Shown here: in pieces, positions 22,348 to 33,146 of the stretch | Numbering within the stretch: the stretch's first letter is position 1 | Layout of the letters: every line of letters begins with the position of its first letter | Assembly (NCBI GenBank): GCA_965644315.1 | Contig: CBFFRQ010000078.1 | Location: 124,001 to 188,000, forward strand | Length of the DNA: 64,000 nt | Direction: 5' to 3' | Source of the DNA: Caecitellus pseudoparvulus | Lineage: Eukaryota; Bigyra: Bicosoecida | Notes under the pieces: model-generated | The model's input: the letters and a program-made list of their open reading frames with translations, nothing else | The model's database searches: none | Told to the model about the DNA's origin: nothing | Program-made: the position numbers and the translations under genes

Positions 22348-23447
22348 ATGGCTGCTGTGGCGCGCACCACCGCAAGCCGGGCCTGTGCCACGCTGGCAGC
22401 ACAGTCCCCAGTGCATGCATTGCATCGAAGATGGAGCTGGGCGTCGCTCGGCTCCCCTGCCCCCCAAGTCCACCAAGAGCGCCGCCTCATGAAGTGCGGC
22501 TCGGCGTTTCGCGGGCGTGACGTGGGCTGCCCTCACCACGACCGACCCCTCCCACTGCCACACAATCCACAGGCACGCTCCAGAAACCATGTACGCTGTT
22601 GTGGCAGATGTTGCAAATTACAAGCACTTTGTCCCGTGGTGTGTCGGCTCCAGGGTCCTCAGCTCACAGGTGCGCTGGCCGCTTGGCGTCTTGGCTGGCT
22701 CTGCCTCGGCATCAACCCCCGCCCCCCCTCGCACAGGGGTCACACATGGAGGCGGAGATGACTGTCGGCTTCCGCATGTTCACCGAAAGCTACATTTCCA
22801 AGGTCAAGTTGGACCCGCCTCGCAAGGTCGTGGTGCGTTACGCTTGACCCACGACCAATATAAAGCCAACTCCCAGCAGGCCCCCTCCCCTCCCTCCACC
22901 ACTCCAGGCCATTGCGAAGGACACTCAGTTGTTCCGGCACCTACAGAACACGTGGCTCTTTGAGCCTGGCCCCGACCCGAACACCACCTGGCTGCACTTC
23001 AGCGTGGACTTCCAATTCCGCTCCATGCTGTACAGCCAGGCTTCGGGGCTGTTCCTGAACGAAGTGGCCCACCGCATGGTGCACGCCTTCGACACGCGGG
23101 CAGCTGCGATAGGGAGCCAAGCGCCCTCTGCGGCGCCGTCCCCGGCCCCCGCCCCAGGCCCAGCGCCTCCCCACCCGTTGCGCATCCCGCCGGGCCCCTC
23201 TCCGCCGCCCCCCCGCCCCCCCGTCGCCGCGGAGGAGGTCAAGGGGCTGGTGCAGACTGCCATGCAGCTCATGTCTCCCTGGGCGCCGAGTGCGCCCGCT
23301 GCCAGTGCTGGGGAGGGCGGGGAGGGGAGTGGCAAGGCAACCCACTCTGGCGCTGCAGGAGGCGGCGGCCGGAGCACGGCCCGGGCAAGACGCCACGATG
23401 AAGTTGCAGATCGGCCCGTCTTGCCCCCTAGACGCACGCTCTGGTAG
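22348..23447 (+). CDS. COQ10: COQ10 coenzyme-Q-binding START-domain protein
   Basis: Exons: 22348-22493, 22573-22669, 22737-22832 and 22908-23447; 292 residues. COQ10 is a mitochondrial lipid-binding protein that chaperones ubiquinone. The first exon encodes an Arg/Ala-rich presequence-like start (MAAVARTTASRACATLAAQ). ERRLMK then leads into PETMYAVVADVANYKHFVPWC, the best-conserved COQ10 motif. Later come MEAEMTVGF, LFRHLQNTW, and VDFQFRSMLYSQASGLFLNEV followed by FDTRA, all in family order. After the domain there is an unusual Pro/Ala-rich extension of roughly 110 residues. All three introns restore frame (79, 67 and 75 bp). Intron 1 has GGCGTTTCGCGG about ten bases after the donor. The stop codon is only 2 bp from that of the convergent next gene. 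Confidence 0.9.
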
Positions 23448-23449
23448 GC

Positions 23450-23842
23450 TCACCGGCTGCTGCCAGTGCGGGGCGTGGGCGATGGCGAGGCAAGGCACCT
23501 GAAATCCAGCAGGTCCACCACGCCACCCGCTGCCACGCAGTCAGCCGTTGCCACAGCTGTCAGCCTGAACCGCGACAAAGCCTCGCGCTCGAAAGCCGGT
23601 AGTTCCAACGCCAGCCAGGCCCAGGCCTTGCTGGCGTGCACGCTGTCTGCGCCAGTGCTGAACGTCGCCAGCGTGCTCCACTGCCCGTCAACGTCCAGCT
23701 CCACCTTCACCTCGGTTGCACACTGGTTTCTGAAGGAGAAGCCCCACAAGTCCTTGCTGGACACCATGACATCCACGCTGAACATGCTGCGGTCTTCGCT
23801 GTCGGCGCTGCTCGTCGACGTCTCGCAGTGCAGGACTCGCAT
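23450..23842 (-). CDS. Hypothetical protein, 130 residues
   Basis: One exon from ATG at 23842. I do not recognise a family. The sequence looks like a small beta-sandwich: SMFSVDVMVSSKDLWGFSF, then VKVELDVDGQWSTLATF, ALELPAFEREALSRFRLTAVAT and VDLLDFRCL, with alternating hydrophobic strands and few charges. There is no signal peptide or membrane segment. The frame remains open upstream of the chosen ATG, so an upstream exon is possible. It converges on COQ10 with 2 bp between stop codons and diverges from the kelch gene with 160 bp between starts. This tight packing supports a real gene, but expression evidence is absent. Confidence 0.5.
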   Translation of the reverse strand: MRVLHCETSTSSADSEDRSMFSVDVMVSSKDLWGFSFRNQCATEVKVELDVDGQWSTLATFSTGADSVHASKAWAWLALELPAFEREALSRFRLTAVATADCVAAGGVVDLLDFRCLASPSPTPRTGSSR

Positions 23843-24002
23843 GATGCAGGCAATGCAGCAAATTCCGCCCACGCCGCACTCGCACCAGGCGCGCAGAAGC
23901 CACAACCAGCTGCCCTGACGGGCCAAATACGATGAGCCACCATTAAATTTTGTCTTGCAGCAGCGCGGAGTGTTGTGTCTGCAGCGGCCTCTGTGCCCCG
24001 CC

Positions 24003-26712
24003 ATGGCAGCCGCGGCGTCCGTTGACTCTGCTCGACGGGAGCGCCAGGAGGCAGACACCAACGCTTCCCCGCTGCTGGTCTTTGACCAGCTGCCGACAGC
24101 GGGGCAACAGCCTGCCACTCGAGCTGGGCACACCGCCACGTTAACAGAGGATGGTGAAACCATGATGCTGTTCGGCGGCCAAGTGGGAGGCGTGCGCGTC
24201 GCAGAGCCAGCTGCGTTGACTTTGAATAGAGCCGAGTGGTCAACCATTGCCACACGAGGAGAAACGCCCCCTGCACGCTGCGGTACGCCAGTGCACCGCA
24301 AAGCCACTCCACGAGCACCCCACACGTGTGCTGTTTGCCTGCTTTTTCTCAGACCACGTCGCATGGGTGTGGGCAGGGCACTGGTTCGTGCACGGCGGGG
24401 AAGGCGTGCGCACCGACCCTGGCGCTGGCGCAACGCCCTCTCAAGGCTCCGGAGCCTTCCAACTTTCGCGAGCCGCCAAGCTGCTGGACGACCTGCACTG
24501 CTTGAACTTGCAGACGTTTGAGTGGAAACGCCTGCGGCACGCCCTGGCCCCTTCGCCGAGAAAATGCCACACTGCAGCCCTGGTGCACCTGGAGCCGCCC
24601 TCAGATCGCGCACCGGGCCAAGGGGGGCCTCATGTGCTCATTTTCGGGGGCATGCAGCAGGGGTCCAGCAGCCCCACGGCAGAGCTCAGCGCCATGAACC
24701 TTGCACATGTGCACTCCAAGTCCACTTCGTGGAAGCGCCTGCTCCCCTCTGGGGTGCCCCCCGTAGCCAGGCACAGCCACACTGCGACAGTCATTCCAGC
24801 ACAGGACATTGCACAGGTGGGGGCCAGCACAGGCCTGTTCAATGCCGCGGCGCTGAAGCACACCCCTGCCAGTCTGCCCCCGCTCATGCTGCTGTTCGGC
24901 GGGTTCTCCGTAGCCACCGCAGTGCACACGAACCAAGCAGCCTTAGAGCGTGTGGGAGCTGGGGCCGTGGCAGCTATGCGACGAGCATGCAAGGGGGCGC
25001 CTTCGGGGGGCGCCGTGCTGGGGGACGTTGTCGTCTTTGACGCTGTGGCCAACGCTTGGCACCACATCACCAGCCGCATCACAGGCGAACACCCGGCGCC
25101 GCGAGGGGGGCACTCAGCCTCGTTCCTGCCGGGGCGGGATAGACGGCGGCCTCCCAGTGTGCTCATTGTGGGGGGCAGCTCCTGGCGCCGGGAGGCGGGG
25201 GGCGGGGAAACATGGACCCCGGTGTTCCTGCACGACTTGGCACTGCTGGATCTGGAGGGACTCACCTGGACCAACGTGCAGGTGGGCTTCCTCACCCTGC
25301 CCCCCCGCCATCGCCACTCCACAGTGCTGGTGTCCAGCTCCCAGAAGGCCAGCACGCTGCACACGCGCCCAGGAGACGCGACACGCCTGCTGCCTCAGAT
25401 GCAGCTGCAGCGCGCAGCAGCCCCCAAAACCCGCCTGCACGTCCTCGTCTTTGGCGGCATGAACGACAAGTTCCTGCCCGGCGTCACGTGGCGAGGCAGA
25501 GTGCGCAGGCGCCGGGGACACTTCTACACGACGACGCAGACCGTGCCACGCAGTGCCTTGCGCGCGCTGACGTACTCCCAGCATGGGGACATGCTGGCCA
25601 CGCCTGCTGGCCGCCTCGTGCCAGTGCCCCGCTCGCCAGACAAACACCTCACGGGTGACTTGCGAGCCCTCGTGTATGCGAGTGACGACGAAGATGACAG
25701 CGACGGGGTGGGGGAGGATGAAGCCCGCCGGCTGGTGGAGCGGGCTCGTCAAGTGGGGCAGCGGGCACTGGACGCGTCCACCCTGCGGTCGCCTTCCGGC
25801 CACTCCAGCCGCGTGCTGTTGACGGCAGACGTGGACACTATGCAGTATGGCAAGCTACAGAGTCCCGTTGGGGTGCTTGACGACACCATTCCGCTCCCGC
25901 CTTCGTCTGCGTTTGCCGACATCGTCGCCGAGGCTGGCCAAAGCATGGCTGAGGCGGTGCAGCTTCGGCTGCTACAGCTGCAGAAGGAGACCATCTCCCT
26001 GCACAGGCAGGTTGATGCTGAGCGAGCTACTCGGCGGCATGCACAAGCGCAAGTTGATGCGTTGCGGGCATCCCTCACGGAGCAGAAGCAGCAGCTAGCG
26101 TTGGCGACGCGGGTGGCACAGGAGCGCCTGCGTGCACAAAAAGACGAGGCGGATGCACAGGTGCGAGCTGCACAGGCCGCAGCACAGCAAGCCCAAGCGG
26201 AGTTGAAACGCGTTGTGCTTGCTGCTCAGCTGTTCCAAAGTGCCGCCGAGAGCCGCCTGCTTGCGGCAGAGGTCGGGGATTCGGCTGGACTGCTGCATTT
26301 ACGGGATGTGCTGCCTGCACACTACGGGACGCGAAACGCAGCAGTCCAGACTGATGAACCCATGAAGGAAGACCTGTTTGCTGGTGTGGACGGCGTGCAG
26401 AGCGTTGTTTCGCCAAGTTGCGACACGGGCAGCCCAGCCGCTTCGACTGGCGCACCCCCTGATTCGCCTGGCAGTCTGCACCAAGACAGCTTGCGCCAGC
26501 CAGGTGCAACGCGCCGGGGAACCAGAAGAATGGTGCGGCAACCATCCTTGACAAGCATGCCAATAGGGGACGCTGGGCTTCCCCCAGCTTCTGTGCGCAC
26601 TCAGCTGCAGACACGCACGTCTGCACCCCCTCCTCCTTCCTTGGCTCGTCCCGGGGCCAACGGCAAGGTCAAGGCAGAAAGGCAAGCGGCACAGGACCTG
26701 ACTGCTGAATGA
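24003..26712 (+). CDS. Kelch-repeat protein with C-terminal coiled coil
   Basis: Exons: 24003-24282 and 24353-26712, with a 70 bp intron; 879 residues. Kelch blades show as repeated hydrophobic-GG patterns, for example RAGHTATLTEDGETMMLFGGQ, PHVLIFGGMQ, ARHSHTATVI with LMLLFGGFS, PRGGHSASF with PSVLIVGGSS, and PPRHRHSTVLV with LHVLVFGGMND. This gives about six blades over residues 30-490. An acidic linker (SDDEDDSDGVGEDEARR) follows, then a long coiled coil at about residues 620-740 rich in Gln, Ala and Arg. The tail is Ser/Pro-rich. The overall plan resembles kelch/coiled-coil scaffold proteins such as fungal Tea1 or acyl-CoA-binding kelch proteins, without identity to either. The last 44 coding bases overlap the 3' coding end of the convergent gene. 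Confidence 0.8.
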
Positions 26713-29677
26713 AAGCGTCTCGCGCCTTGCTGCGTGCGGTAGCAAGCAACGCAGACGATGGACGCAAGGCTTCTGCATGGGGTCTGTGAGGCTGCTTGCC
26801 ACGGTGCCGTGTTGGTGGAGAGGTGCCAGGTCGAAGGGCAGCCGCACCGCGCCGTGATCCAAGTTGTTTCAGAGCTCGCATGCCAACCCACGCCTGTCCA
26901 CTGGCAAGGTCTGTCTCTGTCAGAGAACGGTCCATTTCGGGCAGCGCCGGTGAATGTCCGTGTTGGTGGGCGGCAACCCGTTCTCTCGCCACCGCAGCCA
27001 CCTCGGGACCCTGGACCCATTGCCGGACCTCCTGCCGTGACATCGAAGCATGAATGCCTAGCTTGTGCAGTATGGCCTCCACGGCCTGGCAGTGCAGCGC
27101 GGAAGAGTGGGCCAGCGCCACTTTGGCGCTGCCACCCGCGCCTGCCTCTCGCTTGGCCTGCTGCAGTTGGGAAAACACATGCAGCTGCCACGCGACGCGG
27201 CCCCAGAAATCCCTCCACCTAGACTCAGGCAGCATCATGACGGGCTTGGGAAGGTGCTCACTGCCGACCTCCTCGTAATAAGCGAGCGGCACCAAGCCCG
27301 TGTCAGATTGACTGCTGTGTCGCACAGGAACCATGGCTTGGCAGACGGCGAGGAACACACCCTCCAACAGCTCCGCGAGGGGCTTCCGTGTCGTGGCAGG
27401 CATTGGTCCTCTCGCCTGCAGGGCAGCTTGGAGCAGTGTCTGGGTTGCTTGCTGAGTCAGCGCAGGCTCGTGCTTCACCCGATTGCCGACGGCAGCTGGC
27501 TTCATCAGGTGCCGCGCGTCGGAAATGTGCGTCGCCATGGGAACGTCCACTGCTGCCTTGGTCAGACGTGAAAGACAGTGCCTTGCGGCGCGCTGCCTCA
27601 GTAGCTCCTGGGCGGGCCCAGCGAGGCGGAAAGCTGGACTGCGGCCATCGAGCAAAGCGCTGTCGCCTGCCGGTGCTTGGCGTGGCTGGGCGCCTTTGAG
27701 CAGCACAAACTCGCAAAACCATGGATCTCTTGGAATGCACCGCCTCCACTCCTCCTCATCATGAAGCTGGAGTTCGTCGATGAGGAACGTCGACACCCGC
27801 TGCAAGGTGCTGACATGCTTGACCAAGCCTGGCTGCATGTCCACCGTCCGAGTGTGTCGGTGCTGGCATGACTGCGCAACCACCGCGCATCGACCAAGCA
27901 CATCCAAGAACTGGGCGAAGTTCAATGACAACTGCCCTGTGCTGCTGAGCGCGTCAGGACTCATGAACACTCGGGATGTCGCTGCCCGACCAACGGCCAG
28001 GTCCACTGCGAATGGCACCGCAGATCGAGCCAGCTCCAGACTTCGACGGGCAATGTCCCAAGCGGTCACATCTGCGTCGCGTTTGGCCCCGGCACATGCA
28101 TCCGAACCTGGCATGGTTTCCCCAGTCGCCTCGGTGGCCCGTTTGGCATGATGCAGAAGAGGCTTGCACCCCATCGTCGTCATCAGCAACAGCACTGTCA
28201 CGTCCACCGCCTGCAGCGGGTGCGGATACACGCCCAAGTCACGGAGCATAGCACGTAGACCTGCTTCAGGCAGGCGCACTTCTTGCTTTCCCTGTTGCTC
28301 GTGCAGCGCGCGCGCTGCGAAGGCTTGCACTTGCATCTGGCCTGCTCCACGCACTCGCACCGCCCCTTGCCCCGCTGCATGTGCAGCCTCGGCTCTTCGA
28401 GGGCAGTACTCAAGAAATAGCTGTGTGAGGGATGGAAGCAGCTCGACACTTTGAGGAAGGTCGTGAGAGTCTACAGTTGTGGGGCCTGAAGCGAGGTACT
28501 GAGCAAAGTCTGAGTCCACGACGGTGCCAGGCGGCATGACGCCTGCGCAAAGCAGGACATGCTCCCGGGTTGCAGCACCCGGAAAGTACACCTGCGCAGC
28601 TGCAGGACTGTGTTCCGCTCTCTCGGGGAGCTCAGCCTCTTCCTCCACCACCTCAGGCGGGGCCCACAAGTGTCTGAATGCAGGCGCTTGGTCTTCCAGT
28701 ACCCCACACAGCAACTCCTCGTGCAGCTGCTCCTGGCCGCGCACGCTCGACAGAGATTCCTCAACTGTCACTTGTTGGTGCGCCTGTGTCACCCCCACCC
28801 ATCCCATGGCGTGCCTGGGGGGAGCCGCCGGAGTGCTTCGTGTGAGAGTCGGATCGTCGAACGCGTCCACTTCCTCAACTCGTTTGGAAACCTTCTGCAT
28901 GGCGCTAGAGACAGCGCTTGCAAGGGATGCAAGTGTTGTTTGGTATTCACGGGTCCTGTACCTCTCCTTCGGTGTGAGGGAGCCTCCGGCGGGGGCTCCG
29001 CTGACTTGGTCTCGCGCGCGTTGGAGCAGGCACTTGCGAGCCGTGTTCATCTCCAGCAGGGCTTCTTGCTCGGAAGCGACTTGAAGCGCGGCAAAGCCAA
29101 TATGCCGCTGGTTGGGTCGATCAATGCACTTCTCGTGCGCATGCAGCGCGAGTCCGGCAGGCAAAACGCTCACTGTGCGAGGACGACGGGCATGCCAATG
29201 CAATGCACGCAGCAGCGGGCTTCTGGCACCCCAGAACTCACGGGCATTAGCACGAGCCTCGTGCAGAGTCTGTGTCGTGGCCTTCAAGAGGCTGAGGCGG
29301 GCCAGGGCGGTGGCACCCTGCACTGCATCGCTTGAAAAGGGTGCGCCTCCGAGCAGGAAATCAGAGGCACACCAGTGCCACAGCGTCCCATGTCTGCACG
29401 TGGGAGAGAGACTATGTACCCCGCTGTGGAAGCCGTATATTTATGCATAAACTAACAGCTGGTGCAAAAACGCGGCGGATCCGGGAAGAGTTGGCTTCGT
29501 GAACCCACTGCGAGTTTCTTGACTTGTGACTTGAAGACACTGCTTTGCTGCTTGCGCATAGGCAGCGAAAGGATCCACCCCACGAGGCTCACCAGCACGT
29601 GGCTGCCTTGATCCCCCATGAATCATGCGCCTTGTTGCAGCTGTCAAGGACGCGACAACGCCACCCGCTGTGTCCAT
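26669..29677 (-). CDS. Unknown 981-residue protein
   Basis: Proposed exons (minus): 29677-29457 and 29393-26669. The 63 bp intron uses a GTTAGT donor and CGTGCAG acceptor and joins ...AAFLHQL to LHGTLWHWCASDF in frame. Without exon 1 the long frame has no nearby in-frame ATG, only GTG. I recognise no domain. The protein looks alpha-helical and soluble, rich in Ala, Gln, Arg and Leu, with helices such as LASLASAVSSAMQKVSKRVEEV, conserved-looking aromatic patches (SRWRDFWGRVAWQLHVFSQL; RRCIPRDPWFCEFVLLKG), and many Cys/His without a clear zinc pattern. Regularly spaced helices suggest a scaffold. The AT-rich intron contains a TATA-like stretch, so transcription could instead start there and the N-terminus would differ. 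It overlaps the kelch gene by 44 coding bases. Confidence 0.55.
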
Positions 29678-29982
29678 GGCGCCAGGGCACGGTTTCGTTG
29701 GAAACGCGCACCTTGCTACCTCCTGTGAGAAGCCACACCGGGCAGTAGGAACACTGCAAAGTAAGCCCTAACCGTACAGCTCATACCGCACAGGTCGGCG
29801 TCTCGAATTTGAGGCTTGCCCTTTTCTGAATTCGCTGCATTCGTCACTGGGACTGGAGTGCCGTGCGCCGGGAGCCCTGCTGAACGCCCACCAGCTGCCT
29901 GCCTCGCATCTCCGTAGCATACACAGAGCCCTCTGTACACAGGCCCGTCATCTGCGTGCACCACTTTCACCCCGCACGGCGC
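29678..29982. other. Intergenic spacer upstream of the unknown 981-residue gene
   Basis: 305 bp between two minus-strand genes: the promoter of one and the 3' flank of the DIX-like gene. No feature was recognised. Confidence 0.4.
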
Positions 29983-30663
29983 CTACATGTCCCAGAAGTC
30001 ATCCCCGCCGCCTGCCACGGCCGGAGCAGGCGCAGGTGCAGGGGCTGGCGAGCTGCCCCCCATGTTCAGCATGTCCAAATCACTGGAGGATGCAGGTGCT
30101 GGTGCTGGTGCTGGAGTGGGTGCTTGTGCGACAGGAGAGGGAGCTTGCGCGGTGGGCGAGGGCTGGCTGGCGAGGGGACTGGAGCTGGCTTGGGCAGCTG
30201 CCGCCGGCTGCCGGGCGCTGGACCCATCAAATGACAGGCGCGATACCTTCATGACGACCTTGCCGCTGAAAAGGGGCACTTTGGCCGACGGCTCATTCAA
30301 GTCCAGCCACACTGCACGCAGAGGAGCAGCGGGTGGAGTGCGAGCAGGTAGCAGCCAGCGCCCGAGAGCAGCGCGGCGCCTCACCTGAGCCTTTGCCGTA
30401 CGACTGCTTGAAGCGGAAGAAGTACGTCCCTGGAAGTGGAAAGGACTGCGTTGGGACACGCCGCGGCCCATTGCAGCCACTGCTGCGGACCTCGCTTGCT
30501 GGGTCGTGGCCAGGGAAGGTGCGGAACTTACGCTCATGACATCGCCCACCTTCAGCTCCCCCACGGCCTTCCTCACGAGGAAGAGGTTGGGATGGGCTTC
30601 TTCATCGCCATCCTCAGGGACAATGTACTGAATGTATGTTGACGGGGACTTCCCACTCGCCAT
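29983..30663 (-). CDS. Small DIX-like domain protein
   Basis: Exons (minus): 30663-30532, 30445-30385 and 30311-29983; 173 residues. The spliced N-terminal 80-90 residues read TYIQYIVPEDG, FLVRKAVGELKVGDV, FPLPGTYFFRFKQSYGKG, VWLDLNEPSAKVPLFSGKVV, KVSRL. This follows the ubiquitin-like DIX fold of Dishevelled/Axin: a first strand; an ITLGDF-like turn (LKVGDV); G-x-Y-x-FFFK; then an acidic strand, LPxFxG and a final strand. DIX domains polymerise head to tail; plant SOSEKI proteins use a DIX-like domain for cell polarity. The rest is a disordered Ala/Pro/Ser tail ending SDLDMLNMGG and DDFWDM, which look like short linear docking motifs. The junctions are only frame-consistent when the CGCAG acceptor at 30446 is used. 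It lies head to head with SGT1 (224 bp). Confidence 0.6.
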   Translation of the reverse strand: MASGKSPSTYIQYIVPEDGDEEAHPNLFLVRKAVGELKVGDVMSVSSAPSLATTQQARSAAVAAMGRGVSQRSPFHFQGRTSSASSSRTAKAQVRRRAALGRWLLPARTPPAAPLRAVWLDLNEPSAKVPLFSGKVVMKVSRLSFDGSSARQPAAAAQASSSPLASQPSPTAQAPSPVAQAPTPAPAPAPASSSDLDMLNMGGSSPAPAPAPAPAVAGGGDDFWDM

Positions 30664-30887
30664 GATTGTGCCGAGGAAACCCTGCCTTGGCACTCGACTG
30701 GTGCACTCCTCAGGGAGCTGGAAGGCCTGCTCAAGTGCACCGAGGGGGGCAGTTGCGTTCGCAAGAATAAAAAGCTACACGATACTCCTGGTGTCTGGGG
30801 AAGAGGCAGATATTGCCCTCGACGAGCCATCGCACACTCAGCTCGTTTGCCTGCCGGCGTTTGGCTTGCGTTTCGCTTGAAACGAGC
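30664..30887. promoter_or_regulatory. Divergent promoter, DIX-like / SGT1
   Basis: 224 bp between two starts. An imperfect inverted repeat, GCGTTTCGCTTGAAACGAGC (about 30869-30887), directly abuts the SGT1 ATG. This places the recurring GCGTTTC word next to a start codon, as in the CDK20-like gene. Confidence 0.4.
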
Positions 30888-32295
30888 ATGGCATCGGCGG
30901 CCGCTTCGATCGCCCTCGCGGAAGGCAATGAGGCCTTCGTCATGGGGGACTTCCAAGCAGCTGTGGCTGCATACTCAAAGGCAGTTGAGGCAGGCTCCAC
31001 CGCAGCCCAGGGACGCCGCGGCGCTGCGCACCTCCACATGAAAGCTGTGGATGCTGCCATGTGAGTGAGGAAGGTGGCACATTGCCCGGCCCGCCGCAGG
31101 CAGGCCTGGGCTCTCACCCCCTGTCCTTTCCTGTACCTCACTTGATGTGCTGTGCAGTGACGACTTGCTTGCCGCATGTGCGGCTGAGCCTTCTGTTGGC
31201 ATCCACAAATACCGCCTTGGAATCGCGTACTTTCTTGAGGACGAGTACGAGGCCGCTTTGCAGGCATTCCAAGACTGCACGTCAGGGGGGCGCCAGGTAT
31301 CAGAGGCAGTGGCAGGGGACAGCCGGGAGTGGGCGGCCAAGTGCACGGCGGCGCTCGAAGCAGGTGAGCTTCCATGCAAGCTCAAAACGCCCGTGAAACG
31401 CAAGAACCGCGACCCTCGCAAACCCTGTCCAGAGGAGTCGGGGGACGATGAAGAAGCAGGGGAAGCTCAACCATTGCAAGCAAGTGTGGATGCTAGTGTG
31501 GCACCTGCCCTTGCTCAAGAGCCGCCAGCCGCAGCCGGAGGCGGGGAAGGCTCCGTTGCAGGGCGCCCCTCCCCCGCCAACCCCCAGGGCAAGCGGCTGT
31601 ATGGCTGGTTCCAGACACCTCAGAGTGTGACGGTTCGCTTCTACACCGAGGGCGTCGCGTCTGGGGGACACGACGTGCAGGTGGAGGAGGACGGGACGGC
31701 CCTGTCCGTCTGCTTGCCCCGCATAGGGGGCAGCGAGTTCCAGTACGACCTGGGCCTCTTCGCGCCCGTGGCAGCCGACGCCGCGTCCATCGCAGTGTCT
31801 GTCGAGCCCAAGGCTGTGGAGGTGACACTGCAGAAGGTGGACCCGGTGCTGTGGCCCGCCCTCCTGCCGCTGCCCAAGGGAGCCGCAGTGGCGCTGCCCG
31901 CCCCCGTGCCTGTCGCCACGTCGGCACCTGCCCTGGCAGACCACGGGCTCGGCACGGTGCAGCAGGCGACGGACGTCGCGGCGGCAGCTGTCGCTCGCAA
32001 CGTGTACCCCTCCTCCAACCCCCGTGCCAAGGGGAAGAACTGGGACGAAATCGAGAAGGAGCTGGAGGAGGAGGAGGAGGAGGAGGACAAGCCACAGGGC
32101 GAAGCGGCGCTGCAGGCGCTGTTCCGGCAAATCTACAGCAAGGCGGACCCCGACACGCGCCGCGCCATGATCAAGTCGTTTCAAACCTCTGGCGGCACCG
32201 TGCTCAGCACGAACTGGAAGGAGGTCGCCGCCAAGGACTACGAGACGGACCGACCGGCACCAGCAGGTATGGAGTGGAAGAAGCCCGAGCAGTAG
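30888..32295 (+). CDS. SGT1: SGT1 co-chaperone (TPR-CS-SGS)
   Basis: Exons: 30888-31060 and 31158-32295, with a 97 bp intron; 436 residues. SGT1 bridges HSP90 to client proteins, including SCF ubiquitin ligases and kinetochore factors. It has a TPR-like helical start (GNEAFVMGDFQAAVAAYSKAVEAG...AYFLEDEYEAALQAFQDC). The central CS domain runs from YGWFQTPQSVTVRFY through VQVEEDGTALSV and VEPKAVEVTLQKVDPVLWP. The SGS domain is GKNWDEIEKELEEEEEEE, ALFRQIYSKADPDTRRAMIKSF, GGTVLSTNWKEV ending MEWKKPEQ. The SGS and CS motifs are nearly canonical. A linker of about 60 residues rich in Ala, Pro and Glu separates TPR from CS. A GAG run around 32062-32090 encodes the acidic stretch. Confidence 0.93.
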
Positions 32296-33146
32296 GGCTG
32301 CGGGGGTGGGTCGCGCGCTGCAGGCATGTGTCTTCCGAGCAGTTGGGGCGGGCGGTTTTTGCCCTTGCCGATGCGCCCGCCGCGCTCGCGTTCCATGGCC
32401 CGCTGGGAGGCGGTGCCGGCGCGACTGGGCGCCAAAAACCGCGACAACAGCTTACAGGTGGACTGCCATTGAGGCACTCAGAATGTGCCTCGCCGGCTAC
32501 CGAACTGGGTAAACCTTGGCGTGTCGCGCCCGCGCTGACGAAGCCTTGCACCACCTTGCGGCCGCCTCACAAGCTTGAGGCCCGCTTGAAGCCAGGACAG
32601 TTGTAGTTGTGTAACCCTGCAATGCATCGTTTGCCACCATCCTTTCTCGAGAGCTCCAGTCGGGAAACGGGGCAGCCGGGAGAAGTGCGTGGCACACGGC
32701 GACCGAAGCCGCTCAGCTTTAGGCAGCCCCAGCGCACGGGGAAGCTGGCGCTGGTGCGCCCCGGCACAGGAAATTGCCCATGAGGGGCCCTCAAGACGGG
32801 ATGCGACAGCCAGTCCCCCTGTGCCCGCCTCTCCGCTCTCGCATGCGGCTACGAAAAGCGATGCGTCCTTCTTCCGTCCACGAAGGCGAACTGCCCAAGC
32901 AAGCTCCAGAACTTGGGAAGGAGGGCTGGGCGGAAACAAGCTATGGGGAGTGGAACTTGCCTTGCTTGCGGCTGGCCTCGCCGGTGTTGGTGTCGCCAGC
33001 GGGCCCTGCCAGCACTGACGTGCCATCGCGGAACGTCGCCGTCATCCGACAACGTCATCGCGGCCATAGCGCCACATTGCCGTGCCAGCCTCAATTCACT
33101 TCCATTCTCAGATGCTCAGGCGTGCAGGACTTGTCTGGGAGTGTGA
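32296..33146. other. 851-bp spacer with no assigned gene
   Basis: This is the largest gap in the window. It holds several short open frames on both strands, including a minus-strand peptide beginning MTATFRDGTSVLAGPAGD and another with MERERGGRIGKGKNRP. They could be exons of a small minus-strand gene, but I could not connect them with consistent splice sites or recognise a product. No RNA gene, repeat or clear promoter element was seen. Confidence 0.4.

Noticed and set aside
29430-29456. TATA box / transcription start for the 981-residue gene
   Set aside because: Kept only as an alternative: treating this AT-rich stretch as intron gives an ATG-started, frame-consistent first exon, whereas the downstream-only model has no in-frame ATG.
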